The position numbers and the translations under genes are program-made. The notes under the pieces were generated by a model that did not search any database, was not told where the DNA came from, and saw only the letters and a program-made list of their open reading frames with translations. A stretch of 64,000 nucleotides of DNA from JAHEEM01 sp036396795 (GTDB lineage: Bacteria > Pseudomonadota > Gammaproteobacteria > Steroidobacterales > Rariloculaceae): positions 224,225-288,224 of the forward strand of contig DASWKF010000090.1 in assembly GCA_036396795.1 (NCBI GenBank), written 5' to 3'. Position 1 is the stretch's first letter; each line of letters opens with the position of its first letter. Of the stretch, positions 33,918 to 42,664 are shown piece after piece.

Positions 33918-35149
33918 CTATCATCCACGCCATGAAACCCCTTCCCAGGCTGGTCAGCGCGGCTCTTTCCGAGCGGTTGCGGGTGATGCCCGCAGTCGTC
34001 GTCACCGGCGCGCGTCAGAGCGGAAAAAGCACCTTGGCCGAACGGCTCGTTGCTGGCACACGGCGCTATGCCACGCTCGACGACCTCGACGTGCTCGACG
34101 CCGCTCGCCGCGATCCGGAGGTGCTTGTCGGCGGGCCCGGCCCGGTGACGCTCGACGAGGTGCAGCGCGAGCCGGACTTGCTCCACGCGGTCAAACGCGC
34201 CATCGATCGCGACCGAACGCCCGGGCGCTTTCTCCTCACGGGATCGGCTAATCTTCTATTGATGCGGCAAGTCTCAGAATCATTGGCTGGCCGGGCGAGC
34301 TATCTCACGCTCTGGCCGATGACACGGCGCGAGCAGCATGGTCTCGGGCGATGTGGCCGCTGGGAAGATCTGTTTACCACGCCGGATGCCGAATGGCGGG
34401 AACTGCTGGCCGCTCAGAAGGACGGCGCCGAAGATTGGCGCCTTCTTGCCCGACGCGGCGGCTTTCCGACGCCGGCGCTGGAGCTCACAACGGCAGCGGA
34501 TCGGCGCATCTGGTTCGATGGCTATGTCCGCACCTATCTCGAGCGCGATCTGCAGGATCTTGCTGCAATCAGCGCGCTACCCGATTTCCGTCGCCTCATG
34601 CGCGCGGCCTGCCTCCGCATAGGCCAGCTCGTCAACCAGACCGAGCTCGGTCGCGACGTGGCTCTCTCGCAACCCACCGTGCATCGCTGGCTCAACCTGC
34701 TGGAAACCTCCTACCTCCTGGTTCGCCTGCCCGCCTATGCAGTGAATCGCACCAAGCGTCTCATCAAGGCGCCCAAAATCTATTGGAGTGACACCGGTGT
34801 GGCGCTGCATCTTGCCGAAGTGCAAGAACCCGGCGGTGCGCATTTGGAAAATCTCGTGCTGCACGACCTGCTCGCCTGGCGCGACGCACGCATCGAGCGC
34901 GCAGAGCTGGGCTACTGGCGCACGGCAATCGGTGAGGAAGTGGATTTCGTGATCGAGGCGGGCGGCAAGCTGCTGCCGATCGAAGTGAAGGCGACGGCGC
35001 GTCCGCGACTCGCAGATGCTACGCATCTGCGTACATTCCGCAAGGAGTATGGCAAGAAGGCGCGCGCTGGACTGCTGCTGCACACCGGCAGCACGCTTGA
35101 ATGGCTGGCTCCGGATGTTCTGGCCGCGCCATGGTGGAGGGTTTTGTGA
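33914..35149 (+). CDS. AAA-family ATPase with C-terminal DUF4143
   Basis: About 411 aa (405 if ATG 33932 is used). The AAA_14 domain has the P-loop T-G-A-R-Q-S-G-K-S-T (residues 31-40), a Walker B stretch P-V-T-L-D-E-V-Q and L-L-T-G-S-A-N-L. A winged-helix segment (~220-270, L-S-Q-P-T-V-H-R-W-L-N-L-L-E) and DUF4143 follow, with a nuclease-like E-V-D-F-V-I-E..I-E-V-K-A motif near the C-terminus. These ATPases are spread by horizontal transfer and are mostly uncharacterised; some sit near toxin-antitoxin or defence genes. It is the only gene of the insertion that splits the guaA-tadA neighbourhood. Confidence 0.88.
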   Translation: MTIIHAMKPLPRLVSAALSERLRVMPAVVVTGARQSGKSTLAERLVAGTRRYATLDDLDVLDAARRDPEVLVGGPGPVTLDEVQREPDLLHAVKRAIDRDRTPGRFLLTGSANLLLMRQVSESLAGRASYLTLWPMTRREQHGLGRCGRWEDLFTTPDAEWRELLAAQKDGAEDWRLLARRGGFPTPALELTTAADRRIWFDGYVRTYLERDLQDLAAISALPDFRRLMRAACLRIGQLVNQTELGRDVALSQPTVHRWLNLLETSYLLVRLPAYAVNRTKRLIKAPKIYWSDTGVALHLAEVQEPGGAHLENLVLHDLLAWRDARIERAELGYWRTAIGEEVDFVIEAGGKLLPIEVKATARPRLADATHLRTFRKEYGKKARAGLLLHTGSTLEWLAPDVLAAPWWRVL

Positions 35150-35304
35150 ACACACATCCAATTGCGCGGTATCAACGCATGAAGACCAAGTGGGGAACGA
35201 AGGGCGCCAGGTTACGAGCTGACTTCACTCGACGTGCGGGCGACCTACCAATTGACCTTCGATGGAAATCAAGAATGTTCAAGCGCTTATGAATGTCGGA
35301 GGGT

Positions 35305-35316
35305 ATCGAGTGGGAA
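35305..35316 (+). other. Right copy of the 12-bp direct repeat (attR-like)
   Basis: ATCGAGTGGGAA repeats the guaA terminus exactly; it is followed by CGG rather than the TGA stop, and tadA starts 22 bp later. Removing the 1,938 bp between the repeat copies would place guaA directly beside tadA, the ancestral order. Confidence 0.6.
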
Positions 35317-35338
35317 CGGCCCGGGGGTGACGCGGCTC

Positions 35339-35809
35339 ATGGGGAATAAGATAGGTGCCGAGACCGACGAGGACTACATGGCGCTCGCTCTGGCTCAAGC
35401 GCGGCGCGCGGGCGAGCGGAAGGAAGTGCCGGTCGGCGCCGTGCTCGTCGATGCCGCCGGCGCCGTCTTGGCCGAGGCCGGCAACGCGCCGATCGGCAAC
35501 AACGACCCGACCGCACATGCGGAATTGCTCGCGCTCAGAGCGGCCGCGGCCAAGCTAGAGAACTACCGCCTGCCGGGAACGACGCTGTATTCGACCTTGG
35601 AGCCCTGCCCGATGTGCACCGGCGCGCTGGTGCATGCGCGCGTGAGTCGCGTGGTGTTTGCCGCGCCCGATCCGCGCGTCGGCGCCTGCGGCACGGTGTT
35701 CGATCTGGCGAGCAGCGCCGCCTTGAATCACCGGCTCGAAGTCTGCTCCGGCGTGGGCGAGCGGGAGAGCGCGGCGCTGTTGCAAGCGTTTTTCGCGAGC
35801 CGCCGCTGA
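35339..35809 (+). CDS. tadA: tRNA-specific adenosine deaminase TadA
   Basis: A 156-aa zinc deaminase converting A34 to inosine in tRNA-Arg(ACG). The start at ATG 35339 follows GGGGGTGA by about 8 nt and fits the family N-terminus (D-E-D-Y-M-A-L-A-L-A-Q-A); the frame extends upstream into the inserted segment without homology. The active site is H60-A-E62 and P-C90-P-M-C93. It is convergent with mltF, 20 bp apart. Confidence 0.95.
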   Translation: MGNKIGAETDEDYMALALAQARRAGERKEVPVGAVLVDAAGAVLAEAGNAPIGNNDPTAHAELLALRAAAAKLENYRLPGTTLYSTLEPCPMCTGALVHARVSRVVFAAPDPRVGACGTVFDLASSAALNHRLEVCSGVGERESAALLQAFFASRR

Positions 35810-35829
35810 CGGCGACGCGCGGCGCACGC

Positions 35830-37236
35830 CTACCCCGCGTGCGTGTTTTGCGCGGGCCTGCGATGCTCCTCGGTGAACATCTCTTCGGCCGTGAGCCAGG
35901 ACAGGATTTCGTAGTAACGCCGGATGTTGTCGACGTAGACGACGGCTTCATGGCCGCGGGCATAACCCCGCGACACGCGCTCGAACCACTCGCGATCCGT
36001 CAGATACGGCAGCCGGTCTCGCACCGCGACCCACGAATCCGGATTGGCTCCCTCGATTTCGGTGATGATGCGCGCGTCCTCGAGGTGGCCGAAACCGATG
36101 TTGTAGGCGGCCACGGCGAGCCAGATCCGGTCGGGCTCGGCGATGCGCGCCGGGATCCTCCGGCTCAGGTGCGCGAAATAGTCCGCGCCGCCCAGAATGC
36201 TCTGGCGCGGGTCGGTGCGATCCTCGACGCCCACGCTGCTCGCCGTGTGACGAGTCAGCATCATCATGCCTTTGACTCCGGTCGGCGACACGGCTTCGTT
36301 GTTCCAATGGGATTCCTGGTACGCCATGGCTGCCAGCAGCCGCCAATCGACGCCCGTGCGTGCCGAGGCTTCGAGGAAATATCGCTTGTATTCCGGAAAG
36401 CGCGAATCGAAATGCCGGATGAAAGCGCGCGTTCCGACATAGTCGAAGTTCTCGGGCTCGTCGAAATAGTAGCGGTCGAGCAGCGCCGTGAGCTCACCGC
36501 TCGCCTGCAGCTCGGCGAAGTAGGCCGAAACGCTCTCGCGCAGCGATGTGTCGTTGGTCTTCGGCAGGGCCCAGGCCAGCGGAATCTCGGGCGCCAGGGT
36601 GAAGCCTACCCGCGCATCGGGGTGTGAGTGCTGCAACAGCTCGAAGGCGTTGGAGTCGACGAGCGTATAGTCGATCTTGCCGGCCGCGACGCGGCGAACC
36701 AGCTCCTCGACGTTGTCGTCCGGATTCTCCGTCCAGCTTAGCAGCGGGTAATTGTGCCGGGCGCGTTTGAGCGCGCCGACGTAGGCCGAGCCGGCCAGAA
36801 CCTCCAGCCGGCCACCGTGCAGATCCTCGACTGCGTAGGGCCGCTGCGTCCCGCGCCGGTAGATGACCTGGTGCTGCACGCGCTGATACGCGGGGCTGAA
36901 GTCGACCATCGCTCGGAGCGCCGGCGAGACGGTCAGTCCGGCGGCACCGATATGTGCCCGTCCGGACTGAACCTCCGGGAAGATCTGCCGGAACTGCTCG
37001 GCGACCTCGATCTTGAGCGCCACCCCGAGGCGATCGGCGAAGCCCTTGACGAGCTCATACTCGACGCCGCGGGGCTCGTCCACGCCGTGGTAGAAGGTGG
37101 TCGGACTGTTTCTCGTTACCACCCTGAGCTCGCCCGAGCTCAAGATTCGATCGAGGAGCGAGGGTGGTGTCGAGCAAGATCCGAGCGCCCAGCTCAGGGC
37201 GATTGTTCCTATTATTCGTGCCAGTTTCGGCCTCAT
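35830..37236 (-). CDS. mltF: Membrane-bound lytic murein transglycosylase F
   Basis: A 468-aa outer-membrane lipoprotein (lipobox A-L-G-S-C near residue 21). The N-terminal half is a solute-binding-protein-like ABC sensor domain (L-R-V-V-T-R-N-S-P-T-T-F-Y through residue ~265). The C-terminal half is an SLT lysozyme-like domain with catalytic Glu in A-Y-Q-E-S-H-W-N, followed by S-P-T-G-V-K-G-M-M-M-L-T and A-A-Y-N-I-G. It cleaves peptidoglycan to 1,6-anhydromuropeptides. The tadA-mltF pairing is common in gammaproteobacteria. Confidence 0.94.
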   Translation of the reverse strand: MRPKLARIIGTIALSWALGSCSTPPSLLDRILSSGELRVVTRNSPTTFYHGVDEPRGVEYELVKGFADRLGVALKIEVAEQFRQIFPEVQSGRAHIGAAGLTVSPALRAMVDFSPAYQRVQHQVIYRRGTQRPYAVEDLHGGRLEVLAGSAYVGALKRARHNYPLLSWTENPDDNVEELVRRVAAGKIDYTLVDSNAFELLQHSHPDARVGFTLAPEIPLAWALPKTNDTSLRESVSAYFAELQASGELTALLDRYYFDEPENFDYVGTRAFIRHFDSRFPEYKRYFLEASARTGVDWRLLAAMAYQESHWNNEAVSPTGVKGMMMLTRHTASSVGVEDRTDPRQSILGGADYFAHLSRRIPARIAEPDRIWLAVAAYNIGFGHLEDARIITEIEGANPDSWVAVRDRLPYLTDREWFERVSRGYARGHEAVVYVDNIRRYYEILSWLTAEEMFTEEHRRPAQNTHAG

Positions 37237-37550
37237 TATTTTTTGTCTCTCGCAACGCGAATTATAGGTGTCTTGTGTGTTACGGCGGCAAGTCGAGAAG
37301 CCGGGCCGGCCACGTGGAACCGGCCGGCATCCGTGAAAAATCCCGGCGCAGCGGGGTCTTCGCTCGCTTTATTGCGAAAATTCATAAAATCGTCGAGCCG
37401 GCAGGAAACGTGACGGAATCGATGGATTTGCGCAAATCGAGCCGTACGGGTCGACGGGGATCGGACATAATCGGGGCCGGGCGGGTCGAGCGGCGACGCT
37501 GGCGGATTAGCGTGTAAACTCTCCCGCTTCTCAGTGACCTGGACCCGACC
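37237..37550. other. Intergenic region between mltF and carbonic anhydrase
   Basis: About 314 bp between divergent genes, expected to carry both promoters. A CATAAT hexamer near 37465 could be a -10 element for the carbonic anhydrase gene, but no convincing -35 goes with it. No RNA gene or repeat was seen. Confidence 0.4.
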
Positions 37551-38222
37551 GTGCCCCACCTATCGGCCGCCGAAGCACTGCAACGCCTGCGGCAGGGTAA
37601 CGATCGTTTCGTTGCCGGCGCCGAATCCCGGCGCAGCATAGAGAGCCCATCGAGGCGCGGCGAGCTTGCCTTGGGCCAGGCACCTTTCGCAATCGTTCTG
37701 GGCTGCTCGGATTCACGCGTTCCGGCGGAGATCGTTTTCGACCAGACTCTGGGCGATCTGTTCGTCATTCGGGTGGCGGGGAACATCGTGGCGCCTTCTC
37801 AAGTCGGCAGCATCGAGTTCGCGGCGGAACGTTTCGACACCAAGCTGGTCGTGGTGCTGGGTCATTCGATGTGCGGCGCCGTCGAAGCGACGATAGAGGA
37901 GCTGGAGCGCCCGACGGAGAATCGTTCGCCCAATCTGCGCTTGATCGTCGATCGCATCCGGCCCGCGGTTCAAACGCTGCTCGAGACCGAGCTTCGAAAT
38001 GACCGCGAGCAACTGGCGCGGCTGGCGACACGAGCCAATATCCGTGCGTCCGTCGATCACCTGCGCCACGGCTCCCAGATTCTCGAGCAGCTCATCGAGA
38101 AGGGTGAGCTGCTCGTGGTGGGCGCGGAATACTCCTTGGAGACCGGCGCCGTCGATTTTTTCGAAGGGATTCCTGAGGCCGGCGGCGCGCCGATGCGCGC
38201 TGCCAGCGAATGGAGCCAGTAG
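37551..38222 (+). CDS. Beta-class carbonic anhydrase
   Basis: A 223-aa zinc enzyme interconverting CO2 and bicarbonate. Zinc ligands C52-S-D54-S-R56, H105 and C108 (G-H-S-M-C-G-A) follow the beta-CA pattern. R-V-A-G-N-I-V and the C-terminal V-V-G-A-E-Y-S-L-E-T-G-x-V-D-F-F complete the fold. It starts at GTG 37551. The next gene is unrelated and begins 70 bp later. Confidence 0.93.
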   Translation: MPHLSAAEALQRLRQGNDRFVAGAESRRSIESPSRRGELALGQAPFAIVLGCSDSRVPAEIVFDQTLGDLFVIRVAGNIVAPSQVGSIEFAAERFDTKLVVVLGHSMCGAVEATIEELERPTENRSPNLRLIVDRIRPAVQTLLETELRNDREQLARLATRANIRASVDHLRHGSQILEQLIEKGELLVVGAEYSLETGAVDFFEGIPEAGGAPMRAASEWSQ

Positions 38223-38292
38223 CAGCGGCCATGCTGCCGGCTGCGCCAGCCCCCGAGTCTCACAGGTTCAGCGCCTAAACTGGGTACGAAAA

Positions 38293-39255
38293 GTGATCAA
38301 ACCTCGCGAGTCTAGACAGATAGCCGTAACCGGAGGCGCGGGATTCCTCGGGTCACATCTATGCGACCGACTTATTTCGGCAGGCGCCGACGTCATCTGT
38401 CTGGACAATTTTTTTACCGGAAACAAGTCCAACCTCGCACACTTGTTGCAGAATCCTCATTTCGAGCTGGTGCGCCACGACATTACGTTTCCGATCTATC
38501 TCGAGGTCGACGAGATTTACAATTTGGCCTGCGCCGCATCCCCCATTCACTACCAATTCGATCCCGTTCAAACCATCAAATCCAGCGTGCATGGCGCGAT
38601 CAACATGCTGGGACTGGCAAAACGGGTCAAAGCAAAGATACTGCAAGCCTCGACGAGTGAGGTGTACGGCGATCCTGAAGTGCATCCGCAGCGCGAGAAC
38701 TATTGCGGGCGGGTCAATCCGATCGGGCCCCGTGCCTGCTATGACGAGAGCAAGCGCTGCGCCGAAACTCTGTTTACCGATTACAGGCGACAGCACGGGC
38801 TGGATACCAAGATTGCGCGGATCTTCAACACATACGGCCCGCGCATGCACCCGAATGATGGCCGCGTCGTGTCGAACTTCATACGTCAGGCGCTGCTGGG
38901 CGAGCCCATCACGCTGTACGGCAACGGCACGCAAACTCGTTCGTTCTGTTATGTGAGCGATCTGATCGATGGCTTGATTCGTTTGATGCAAACCGCGGAC
39001 GATGTCACAGGGCCGATCAATCTTGGCAATCCAAACGAGCACACCATTGCGGAGTTGGCCGAGAAGATCGTCGAGCTGACGGGCTCTCGCTCGGAACTAA
39101 AGTACCTGCCGCTGCCGCAGGACGATCCAAAACGACGACGGCCCGATATCGGCTTGGCGGCCTCGACGCTGGGCTGGCAGCCGACTGTTGAGCTCGATGA
39201 GGGATTGAGGCGCACGATCGAGTATTTCGATGCGCTTCTCGTCAAGCCGACCTGA
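38293..39255 (+). CDS. UDP-glucuronate decarboxylase (UDP-xylose synthase) family epimerase
   Basis: A 320-aa extended short-chain dehydrogenase. It carries the NAD motif T-G-G-A-G-F-L-G-S-H (14-23), A-S-T-S-E-V-Y-G-D-P, catalytic Y-D-E-S-K and R-I-F-N-T-Y-G-P-R-M. The A-C-Y-D-E-S-K-R and H-P-N-D-G-R-V-V-S-N-F-I signatures favour UXS, which makes UDP-xylose from UDP-glucuronate, over other UDP-sugar epimerases. It starts at GTG 38293; the open frame upstream overlaps the carbonic anhydrase gene. It could supply a donor sugar to the glycosyltransferase operon at 43.5-59.2 kb, though it is on the opposite strand and 4 kb away. Confidence 0.88.
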   Translation: MIKPRESRQIAVTGGAGFLGSHLCDRLISAGADVICLDNFFTGNKSNLAHLLQNPHFELVRHDITFPIYLEVDEIYNLACAASPIHYQFDPVQTIKSSVHGAINMLGLAKRVKAKILQASTSEVYGDPEVHPQRENYCGRVNPIGPRACYDESKRCAETLFTDYRRQHGLDTKIARIFNTYGPRMHPNDGRVVSNFIRQALLGEPITLYGNGTQTRSFCYVSDLIDGLIRLMQTADDVTGPINLGNPNEHTIAELAEKIVELTGSRSELKYLPLPQDDPKRRRPDIGLAASTLGWQPTVELDEGLRRTIEYFDALLVKPT

Positions 39256-39308
39256 CGGATACTTCGGGCTCGCCGCCCGATGACGCTCTGCAAAGCAGCG
39301 CCCCGCCT

Positions 39309-40535
39309 CTAGTTGGGCGTCTCCTCGAGAAGCTGCAGTGTGATCCGCTGATTGCGGGCCGCGATCACATTCCAGTCTCCGGCCGTGACCGAATAGCCCA
39401 GGAAGGGGTAATCGATGAGGGGCTGTGCGGATCCATAGGAGACGGTTTCAACCTGCAATCTACCGCTGCGCGTCGTCGATGCCACCATGTTCGCGAAGCC
39501 GATGCTCTGTTGCCCGCCGCTCTCAATTGCTGCAGGCATGCCGATTTGCTCGCAGGTGGCCGCCGGCTGATAGGGCGGCGCGAGCTGCAGGTTGCCATCC
39601 GCGCCGTAGTTCATGCAGTAGCGACCGGTATGTATGCCGAGCACCACGGTGCCTGCATATCCGCTTTGCTCCAATTCGTCGAACAGTGATCCGAGCTCGA
39701 GCGCGCGAATGTCGTCCAGCGGCAAGCTGTCGAACGAGTAGGGCACGCTGAGATGCCTGATCCATGTTTGTGAGCCGACGATGCCGTGGCCGGCGGCGCG
39801 CGCCGATTCGACGATGCCGGAGGTTTGGGTATCGGCAGTGGCTACCATGGTCGAAGCAATCGCTCGATTCGCGTCGCTGCTTGCCGCGACCGACAAGCTG
39901 TTGTCGTAGTAGGCGTAGGCCAAGGTAATCACGACCGCCAATGCGAGGAAATTCGCCGCAGCCGCAACACGAAACCAGAAGATCGGGGGCGCGGCCTGCG
40001 TCGCCGCATCGCTGGAACGTGGAGAGCCACCCGTTTGCTCGAGCTCTTTATGCATCTCCTCGCGAAGGATCGTGCTCTGCTCGTAGAGCAAGTCCCGAAT
40101 CAGCTGGGTCAACTGCCGTCGGTTCATAGCCGGTGCCAATTCTGCCGCCGCCGCGGTCGTTTCCGGATCATCGATCAGATGCAGCGACTGTAGAACGTGC
40201 TTGACGTCGGCGGACCGCATGCTCTTGGGCAACACTCCGACGGCCCCCAGCGCCCGCGCCTGGCTCACGTAGAGCTGCCCCTCCTGCGATGTGTACATCA
40301 TCACGGGGATCGTCGTAGTCTCGGGTTTCTTCTTGATGACGTCGAGTGCCTCGAAGCCATCCATCCCGGGCATCGTATGGTCCAGAAAGACGACGTCCGG
40401 CCGCTCGAATTTGAGATACTCGAGCGCGGCCTCGGCCGATGGCGCTTCATCGGAGGCGACGCCGTGCTGCGCGAGCAGCTTGCTCAACGCCAGCCGCGCC
40501 AAACGCGAGTCGTCGACGATTAGAGCCGTTGTCAT
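39309..40535 (-). CDS. Response-regulator receiver domain fused to a membrane-anchored extracytoplasmic domain
   Basis: A 408-aa protein. Residues 1-120 form a canonical CheY-like receiver: acidic D8-D9, phosphoacceptor D52 in F-L-D-H-T-M-P-G-M-D-G, T82 and K104 in L-P-K-S. A cytoplasmic linker helix (~135-170) leads to one transmembrane segment (~185-210). About 200 residues then lie outside the cytoplasm and contain two cysteines (R-Y-C-M-N-Y and A-T-C-E-Q), matching no domain I recognise. A receiver that feeds through a membrane to a periplasmic domain is uncommon, since outputs are normally cytoplasmic. No histidine kinase is encoded nearby. Confidence 0.85.
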   Translation of the reverse strand: MTTALIVDDSRLARLALSKLLAQHGVASDEAPSAEAALEYLKFERPDVVFLDHTMPGMDGFEALDVIKKKPETTTIPVMMYTSQEGQLYVSQARALGAVGVLPKSMRSADVKHVLQSLHLIDDPETTAAAAELAPAMNRRQLTQLIRDLLYEQSTILREEMHKELEQTGGSPRSSDAATQAAPPIFWFRVAAAANFLALAVVITLAYAYYDNSLSVAASSDANRAIASTMVATADTQTSGIVESARAAGHGIVGSQTWIRHLSVPYSFDSLPLDDIRALELGSLFDELEQSGYAGTVVLGIHTGRYCMNYGADGNLQLAPPYQPAATCEQIGMPAAIESGGQQSIGFANMVASTTRSGRLQVETVSYGSAQPLIDYPFLGYSVTAGDWNVIAARNQRITLQLLEETPN

Positions 40536-40659
40536 TGCAATACTTGCATCGTAGCTGCCGACAAAGTCCTATCCGCGATGTGTTAGCGTAACTCCGAGGA
40601 TTTGCTCCAGCGTTATTATGTGAGGTCGTCGGGGGCAAGAACTTGCGTTGGTTCACAGT

Positions 40660-40999
40660 TTACTCTGCGGCTCTTGGGCGCCGGCGCGGGGCGTCGAGCG
40701 AATAACCGTCGTATGCGACTCCCGCGAGAAGTGAAATTATGAAGCCCAGGTAGATCATTTGGGTGGTGGCGATGCTGAACTGCTGCGAGAGGCACGTCCC
40801 GAATAGCAGAACGATCATGAGCATCGCGCAGCCGCGTCTGAAATGCGTCCATGCCGGGGATGCGGGTCATACCGTGCAGGCACATGTTGACGCCGAGGCC
40901 GATTCTCGCGAGCGCGTGGGCGAGCGTGAGATCCGCTGTTCTCGGACGCAGGCTGCCCGGCGGGGTCGGGGCGTCGGTGACGTTCAGGCGTTGTGTCAT
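40660..40999 (-). pseudogene. DoxX-family membrane protein, internally deleted and frameshifted
   Basis: On the minus strand the first ~57 codons from ATG 40999 match the start of a DoxX-like protein (A-L-A-R-I-G-L-G-V-N, H-G-M-T-R-I-P). The C-terminal part of the same family (M-L-M-I-V-L-L-F-G-T-C-L, then two hydrophobic stretches and a basic tail ending at a TAA at 40660) continues in a +1-shifted frame from about 40825. The ~80 residues that normally separate the two are missing. A deletion that joined the halves out of frame explains both facts; the single-frame ORF ending at 40616 is therefore not a real protein. Confidence 0.72.
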
Positions 41000-41098
41000 T
41001 CCACGGCCGTCCTGTATTAAAGTGTCGCCTCGCGGGGCGGCCGTTACGCTACCTCCCGTAGAGGCGGCGGCGCAAGCGGCGCGTCGTAGGGGGAGACG

Positions 41099-42664
41099 AT
41101 GCTTATCCAGTCACGCTACCTGCGTCTTGCCGGCCTGGTGCTCGCCGCGGCCACGTCAGTCGTGTCCGCCCAGGAGGGAGCCGCCATTTGGACGCCCGCC
41201 GGAACGCTGCGGGCGTCGAATGCGGACGCGGACGATCACCTCGGCGCCGGTGGTGCCGTCACCGGCGTAACCCTGGCGGTCAGCCGTGACGGCGGCACGC
41301 TGGCTGTCGCGGCGCCGCAGGAAGACAGCGCGGCGCGCGGAATCAACGGCAGCCAGGCCGACAACTCCGCGTTCGCTGCCGGCGCCGTCTACGTATTCAC
41401 GCGCAACGGCCAGGGGTGGATGCAGCGGGCGTACCTCAAGGCGTCGAATACCGAGCCGGGGGACACCTTCGGCTTCGCGCTCGCGCTGAGCGGCGACGGC
41501 AACACGCTCGCGGTGTCGGCCAACCTCGAGGCCGGCGGCGCGGCCGGCATCAACGGCAATCAGGCGGACGATTCGGCCGCCGGCGCCGGCGCGGTGTACG
41601 TGTTCGTCCGAACCGGGGACAGCTGGTCGCAGCAGGCATACGTCAAGCCGTCGAACATCGAGGCGGGCGACCGCTTCGGCTATTCGGTGGCTTTGAGCGA
41701 CGACGGCGCCACGCTGGCAGTTGGCGCCATCGGTGAGGACAGCGCCGCTGCGACGATCGACGGCAATCAGACCGACAATTCCGCCGAAGAGGCTGGCGCC
41801 GCGTACGTGTTCGCCCGCACCGGGGACAGCTGGTCGCAGCAGGGATACCTGAAGGCGTCGAATGCGCAGGCCGGCGACCTGTACGGCTTCTGTGTCGCGC
41901 TGAGCGGCGACGGCAACACGCTTGGCGTCTGCGCCTACGACGAGGACAGCGCTGCGGAAGGCATCGACGGTGACCAGGCGGACAACGACGGCAGGGGGTC
42001 CGGGGCCGTCTACGTGCTGCTGCGCGGCGGCGGGACCTGGCGCCAGCAGGCCTACGTCAAGGCGTCGAACACGACGCTGCAGGCCGCATTCGGCGCCGCG
42101 ATCGCGTTGAGCGCCGACGGCAACACGATGGCTGTGTGCGCTGTCGACGAGGATGGCCTCAACGCAGGCGTGGGAGCCGTGCAGTGGCAGGCCCACCTCC
42201 CGCCGACCGAGCGGACTCGCGTGGCCGAGGGTTCGGCCGGCGCCGTCTACGTGTACACGCGGGACGGTGCAACATGGTCCTTCGAGACCTACATCAAGCC
42301 GTCGAACATCCGCCCTAACGATACTTTTGGCGGCCGGCTGGCGATCAACGCGAACGGTTCGGTGCTCGTCGCCGGATCACAGCAGCAGCCGGGCGGTGGG
42401 TCCGGCGTGAATCCGCCGACCGCGCAGGCGTCGGCGCCGGAATCAGGCGCCGTGTACGTGTTCGTGCGCGACGGGGCTAGCTGGCGGCAGGAGGCTTACG
42501 TGAAGGCGCCTGACGCCGCCGAATACGATCTCTTCGGCAGCGCCGTGGCGCTGAGCGGTGACGGACGCCTGCTCGCCGCCGCCGCCATGGGCGCCGATGG
42601 CCCCGCGGATGTCACGAGGGACGCCGGCGCGGTCTATCTGTTTATCCGATCGGAGGAGAGATGA
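41099..42664 (+). CDS. Secreted seven-repeat FG-GAP beta-propeller protein
   Basis: A 521-aa protein with a GGGGGAGACG ribosome site, a signal peptide (V-V-S-A-Q, ~24 residues) and seven tandem repeats of ~68-78 residues from about residue 39. Each opens with A/P-S-N-x-x-x-x-D-x-F-G, continues A-L-S-x-D-G-N-T-L-A-V and ends G-A-V-Y-V-F/Y-x-R-x-G. Seven blades make a complete propeller like those of FG-GAP/integrin-alpha-type bacterial proteins. The repeats have diverged enough that there is no long DNA identity. The stop overlaps the start of a binding-protein gene (ATGA), so the two are coupled. The ligand is unknown. Confidence 0.85.
   Translation: MLIQSRYLRLAGLVLAAATSVVSAQEGAAIWTPAGTLRASNADADDHLGAGGAVTGVTLAVSRDGGTLAVAAPQEDSAARGINGSQADNSAFAAGAVYVFTRNGQGWMQRAYLKASNTEPGDTFGFALALSGDGNTLAVSANLEAGGAAGINGNQADDSAAGAGAVYVFVRTGDSWSQQAYVKPSNIEAGDRFGYSVALSDDGATLAVGAIGEDSAAATIDGNQTDNSAEEAGAAYVFARTGDSWSQQGYLKASNAQAGDLYGFCVALSGDGNTLGVCAYDEDSAAEGIDGDQADNDGRGSGAVYVLLRGGGTWRQQAYVKASNTTLQAAFGAAIALSADGNTMAVCAVDEDGLNAGVGAVQWQAHLPPTERTRVAEGSAGAVYVYTRDGATWSFETYIKPSNIRPNDTFGGRLAINANGSVLVAGSQQQPGGGSGVNPPTAQASAPESGAVYVFVRDGASWRQEAYVKAPDAAEYDLFGSAVALSGDGRLLAAAAMGADGPADVTRDAGAVYLFIRSEER

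Noticed and set aside
33914..35149. Annotating the AAA/DUF4143 gene as an integrase or toxin
   Set aside because: It has an ATPase P-loop and DUF4143 signature with no recombinase tyrosine motif or toxin-like size; the island lacks a recognisable integrase.
40616..40999. A single 127-aa open frame on the minus strand
   Set aside because: Its second half is not family-like; the true C-terminal sequence lies in another frame, so the locus is called a DoxX pseudogene instead.
41099..42664. DNA-level tandem repeat or CRISPR-like array in the FG-GAP gene
   Set aside because: The periodicity is at protein level with diverged DNA and no spacers, so it is a propeller gene and not an array.
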